A stretch of 25,761 bases of DNA from NCBI GenBank assembly GCA_015062085.1, contig SUVI01000037.1, forward strand, positions 1-25,761. Direction: 5' to 3'. The stretch comes from Planctomycetaceae bacterium. GTDB lineage: Bacteria; Planctomycetota; Planctomycetia; Pirellulales; Thermoguttaceae. Both the position numbers and the translations under genes were made by a program. Shown piece after piece: positions 24,159 to 25,761 of the stretch. The notes under the pieces are model-generated. The model worked only from the letters and a program-made list of their open reading frames with translations, was not told where the DNA came from and did not search any database. Each line of letters opens with the position of its first letter. The first letter of the stretch is position 1.

Positions 24159-25469
24159 TTAGAGGATCCATCCGTCGCGGTATTCGACCGTAATGAGATC
24201 GTTGGCTGCATCACAGTTGGTTACGCGCATGTTGTCGGCATCCCAGTTGAGTTTCTGCCCAACACGATAGGAGACCGTTCCGAGAAGGACCGTTTCAGTC
24301 AGACGGCCGGAGTAACCGAATTTGCACGTGCACGCCTCCGGTTTGTTGTCGCGGATGGCCTGGATCCATTCTTTGTGATGACCGATGGATTCCGGGATCC
24401 ACGGTTTCGGTGCCTGGAAACCGGCGTATTTGTCAGCCGGGTAGAGCTGATGGGTCGTGTAGTCCGCGAAGAGGATCCCCTTGTCGCCGACGAAGAGCAC
24501 GCCGGCACCGCGATATTTAATGTTGTGCTCCTTCATGAATTCGACCGGGCCGCAGCCTCCTCCATCGTACCACGTCAGCGTGCAGGCGGGGTACTTCTCG
24601 CCGCGGGCAGCGAAGGTGAACTTCACAGTCAGTTTGAGCGGGCAGCCTTCTGCGTTGACCGCGGGACCGCTGATCGGTTCAGCCGTGAGGCAGTCGCGCA
24701 GTTCCAGTGCCCAGAACGGAAGGTCCATGTAGTGGCACGCCATGTCGCCCATCGTGCCGTTTCCAAACGCCCACCATTTGCGCCACTGTGCCGGAAGATA
24801 GCACGGATGGTACGGACGGTATTTCACCGGACCGAGCCACGCATCCCAATCGAGCCAATCCGGAACGGCCGGCGTGTCCGTCGGGTTTTTGAAATCAGCC
24901 GGATGTCCCCAGCCTTTGCCGCACCAGACGTGGATGTCGGTCACTTTGCCGATCGCGCCGGACTGAACGAGTTCCACAACACGGCGATAGTTTCCGCCCG
25001 CGTGGATCTGTGTACCCATCTGCGTACAGACTTTCTTTTCTTCCGCGACTTCCTGCATGACGCGGCACTCACGAACGTCGTGCGCCAGCGGTTTTTCAGT
25101 GTAGCAGTGAAGGCCCATGCGCATCCCCATCACGCTTGGAGCCGCATGCGTGTGGTCCGGCGTGCAAACGCAGACCGCGTCGAGGTCTTTCACCGTTTCA
25201 AACAGTTTGCGATAGTCGGTAAACGTCTGTGCGTTCGGATTCACTTTCTTGCAGCGGTCCAGATTCCGGCGGTCCACATCGCAGATCGCAACGACGTTTT
25301 CGCCCTGGATCTCCATGAACGTGGCCCATCCGCGGCCGCAGGGACCGACCATCGCCATATTCAGTTTCGAACTGGAATTCGGATCCTGGCAAAATGCCGG
25401 AACGCTCACCAGAGAAGACGCGCCAAGCACCGCTCCGGTACGAAGAAAATTACGTCGGTTGGTTTTCAT
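24159..25469 (-). CDS. Tat-exported Gfo/Idh/MocA-family oxidoreductase
   Basis: The product is 436 residues. The N-terminus NRRNFLRTGAVLGASSLVSV is a strong Tat signal (RRxFL at 5-9), with cleavage near FCQ. A Rossmann domain follows: VGPCGRGWATF at 41-51, then CDVD at 63-66. The family motif EKP is at 125-127 (CYTEKPLAHDVRE), where the lysine is the usual catalytic residue. The C-terminal half has the Gfo/Idh beta-sheet domain and ends in the planctomycete-type NWDADNMRVTNCDAANDLIT region. Relatives use tightly bound NAD(P) to oxidise or reduce sugars and inositols; the substrate is not determinable. AAAGGA lies eight bases before the ATG. It is a single gene. Confidence 0.92.
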   Translation of the reverse strand: MKTNRRNFLRTGAVLGASSLVSVPAFCQDPNSSSKLNMAMVGPCGRGWATFMEIQGENVVAICDVDRRNLDRCKKVNPNAQTFTDYRKLFETVKDLDAVCVCTPDHTHAAPSVMGMRMGLHCYTEKPLAHDVRECRVMQEVAEEKKVCTQMGTQIHAGGNYRRVVELVQSGAIGKVTDIHVWCGKGWGHPADFKNPTDTPAVPDWLDWDAWLGPVKYRPYHPCYLPAQWRKWWAFGNGTMGDMACHYMDLPFWALELRDCLTAEPISGPAVNAEGCPLKLTVKFTFAARGEKYPACTLTWYDGGGCGPVEFMKEHNIKYRGAGVLFVGDKGILFADYTTHQLYPADKYAGFQAPKPWIPESIGHHKEWIQAIRDNKPEACTCKFGYSGRLTETVLLGTVSYRVGQKLNWDADNMRVTNCDAANDLITVEYRDGWIL

Positions 25470-25761
25470 GTTTTTTTCCTTTCATACTGTGGAAGGAGGA
25501 AGGGAAGGATCAACGCAGGAGTCCGCATCAAGAAACGAAACTCCCATTACGCTGATTATAAAATAATCGGCCGAAAATAAAAAGGGGGTCCCCCGCAAAA
25601 GAGGCAAAGAAAAGCGATTTTTCCTGCATTCTGCTTAAAAGAACCACCAATTTACCGCAATCTATTTCACTCATGGAGTCCGGTCAGCGATCGGCACGAT
25701 ACCTGACGGGAAAAACGAGGCCTGACGGTCTGGATCCCGCCAGGCAATTTCAACCACAGCA
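25470..25761. other. Non-coding end of the window
   Basis: This holds the leader and promoter of the Gfo/Idh/MocA gene. Beyond 25590 I see no gene: the plus-strand frame reaching 25580 is an antisense artefact. An imperfect CCTGACGG/CCGCCAGG hairpin lies near 25721-25744 and could be the terminator of a gene outside the window. Confidence 0.5.
25555..25588 (-). promoter_or_regulatory. C-tract promoter of the Gfo/Idh/MocA gene
   Basis: On the minus strand five C (25588-25584) abut -35 TTTTTA (25583-25578); a 17-base spacer leads to perfect -10 TATAAT (25560-25555). The C run is half of a GGGGG-T-CCCCC-type palindrome (25584-25594). The leader would be about 80 bases. Confidence 0.55.

Noticed and set aside
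24375..25580. 401-residue plus-strand frame opposite the Gfo/Idh/MocA gene
   Set aside because: Antisense to a clear family member; it runs through the promoter and leader of that gene.
13209..25690. Shared 12-mer GAGTCCGGTCAG near 13210 and near 25676
   Set aside because: Several such chance matches are expected in a window of this size; one copy overlaps the end of a coding region and the flanks do not match.

Overview
The window looks like the chromosome of a planctomycete, probably a host- or gut-associated relative of the Pirellulales/Thermoguttaceae. The evidence is the mix of families. There is a prepilin-like DUF1559 protein, a large DUF1559 fusion protein and two exported proteins with an SHD1-like domain. 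There is also a di-haem protein resembling hydrazine synthase alpha, plus Tat-exported Gfo/Idh/MocA and sugar-isomerase-like proteins. The lineage is inferred; no rRNA or tRNA gene was recognised.

Layout. Positions 1-2110 (+) hold the end of a Na+-translocating NADH:quinone reductase operon (nqrD partial, nqrE, nqrF), closed by an intrinsic terminator. A minus-strand gene (2246-4297) encodes an exported SHD1/TPR-like protein. It is followed by about 700 bp of AT-rich DNA with degenerate repeats and a strong promoter for a small membrane protein (5012). A Tat-exported TIM-barrel isomerase-like protein (5877) and a GNAT acetyltransferase (6891) follow. Next is a very repetitive BspA-type leucine-rich-repeat protein (8150-11896) with 37 modules. 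It converges, across a 23-bp hairpin, on a minus-strand pair: a DUF1559 fusion protein (16305 to 13219) and a sialidase-like protein (13148 to 12027). A divergent promoter region separates that pair from the HzsA-like di-haem protein (16741-20103).

Positions 20327-21713 (-) hold a decaying two-gene unit: an Rpn-family nuclease cut short by a stop codon inside a 12-bp tandem repeat, and an ATGA-overlapping small gene that appears frameshifted. The window ends with a DUF1559 prepilin-like protein (22042-22890, +), a polytopic membrane protein (23912 to 23061, -) and a Tat-exported Gfo/Idh/MocA oxidoreductase (25469 to 24159, -).

No classical defence system, CRISPR array or intact insertion sequence was found. 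The most interesting signals are four. First, a recurrent promoter architecture has a C-tract abutting the -35 box at five places. Second, the LRR array keeps its framework codons nearly identical while a few codons per unit vary. Third, the Rpn operon carries lesions that can be read from the sequence itself. Fourth, a degenerate dispersed repeat occurs both near 4.5 kb and near 21.8 kb.
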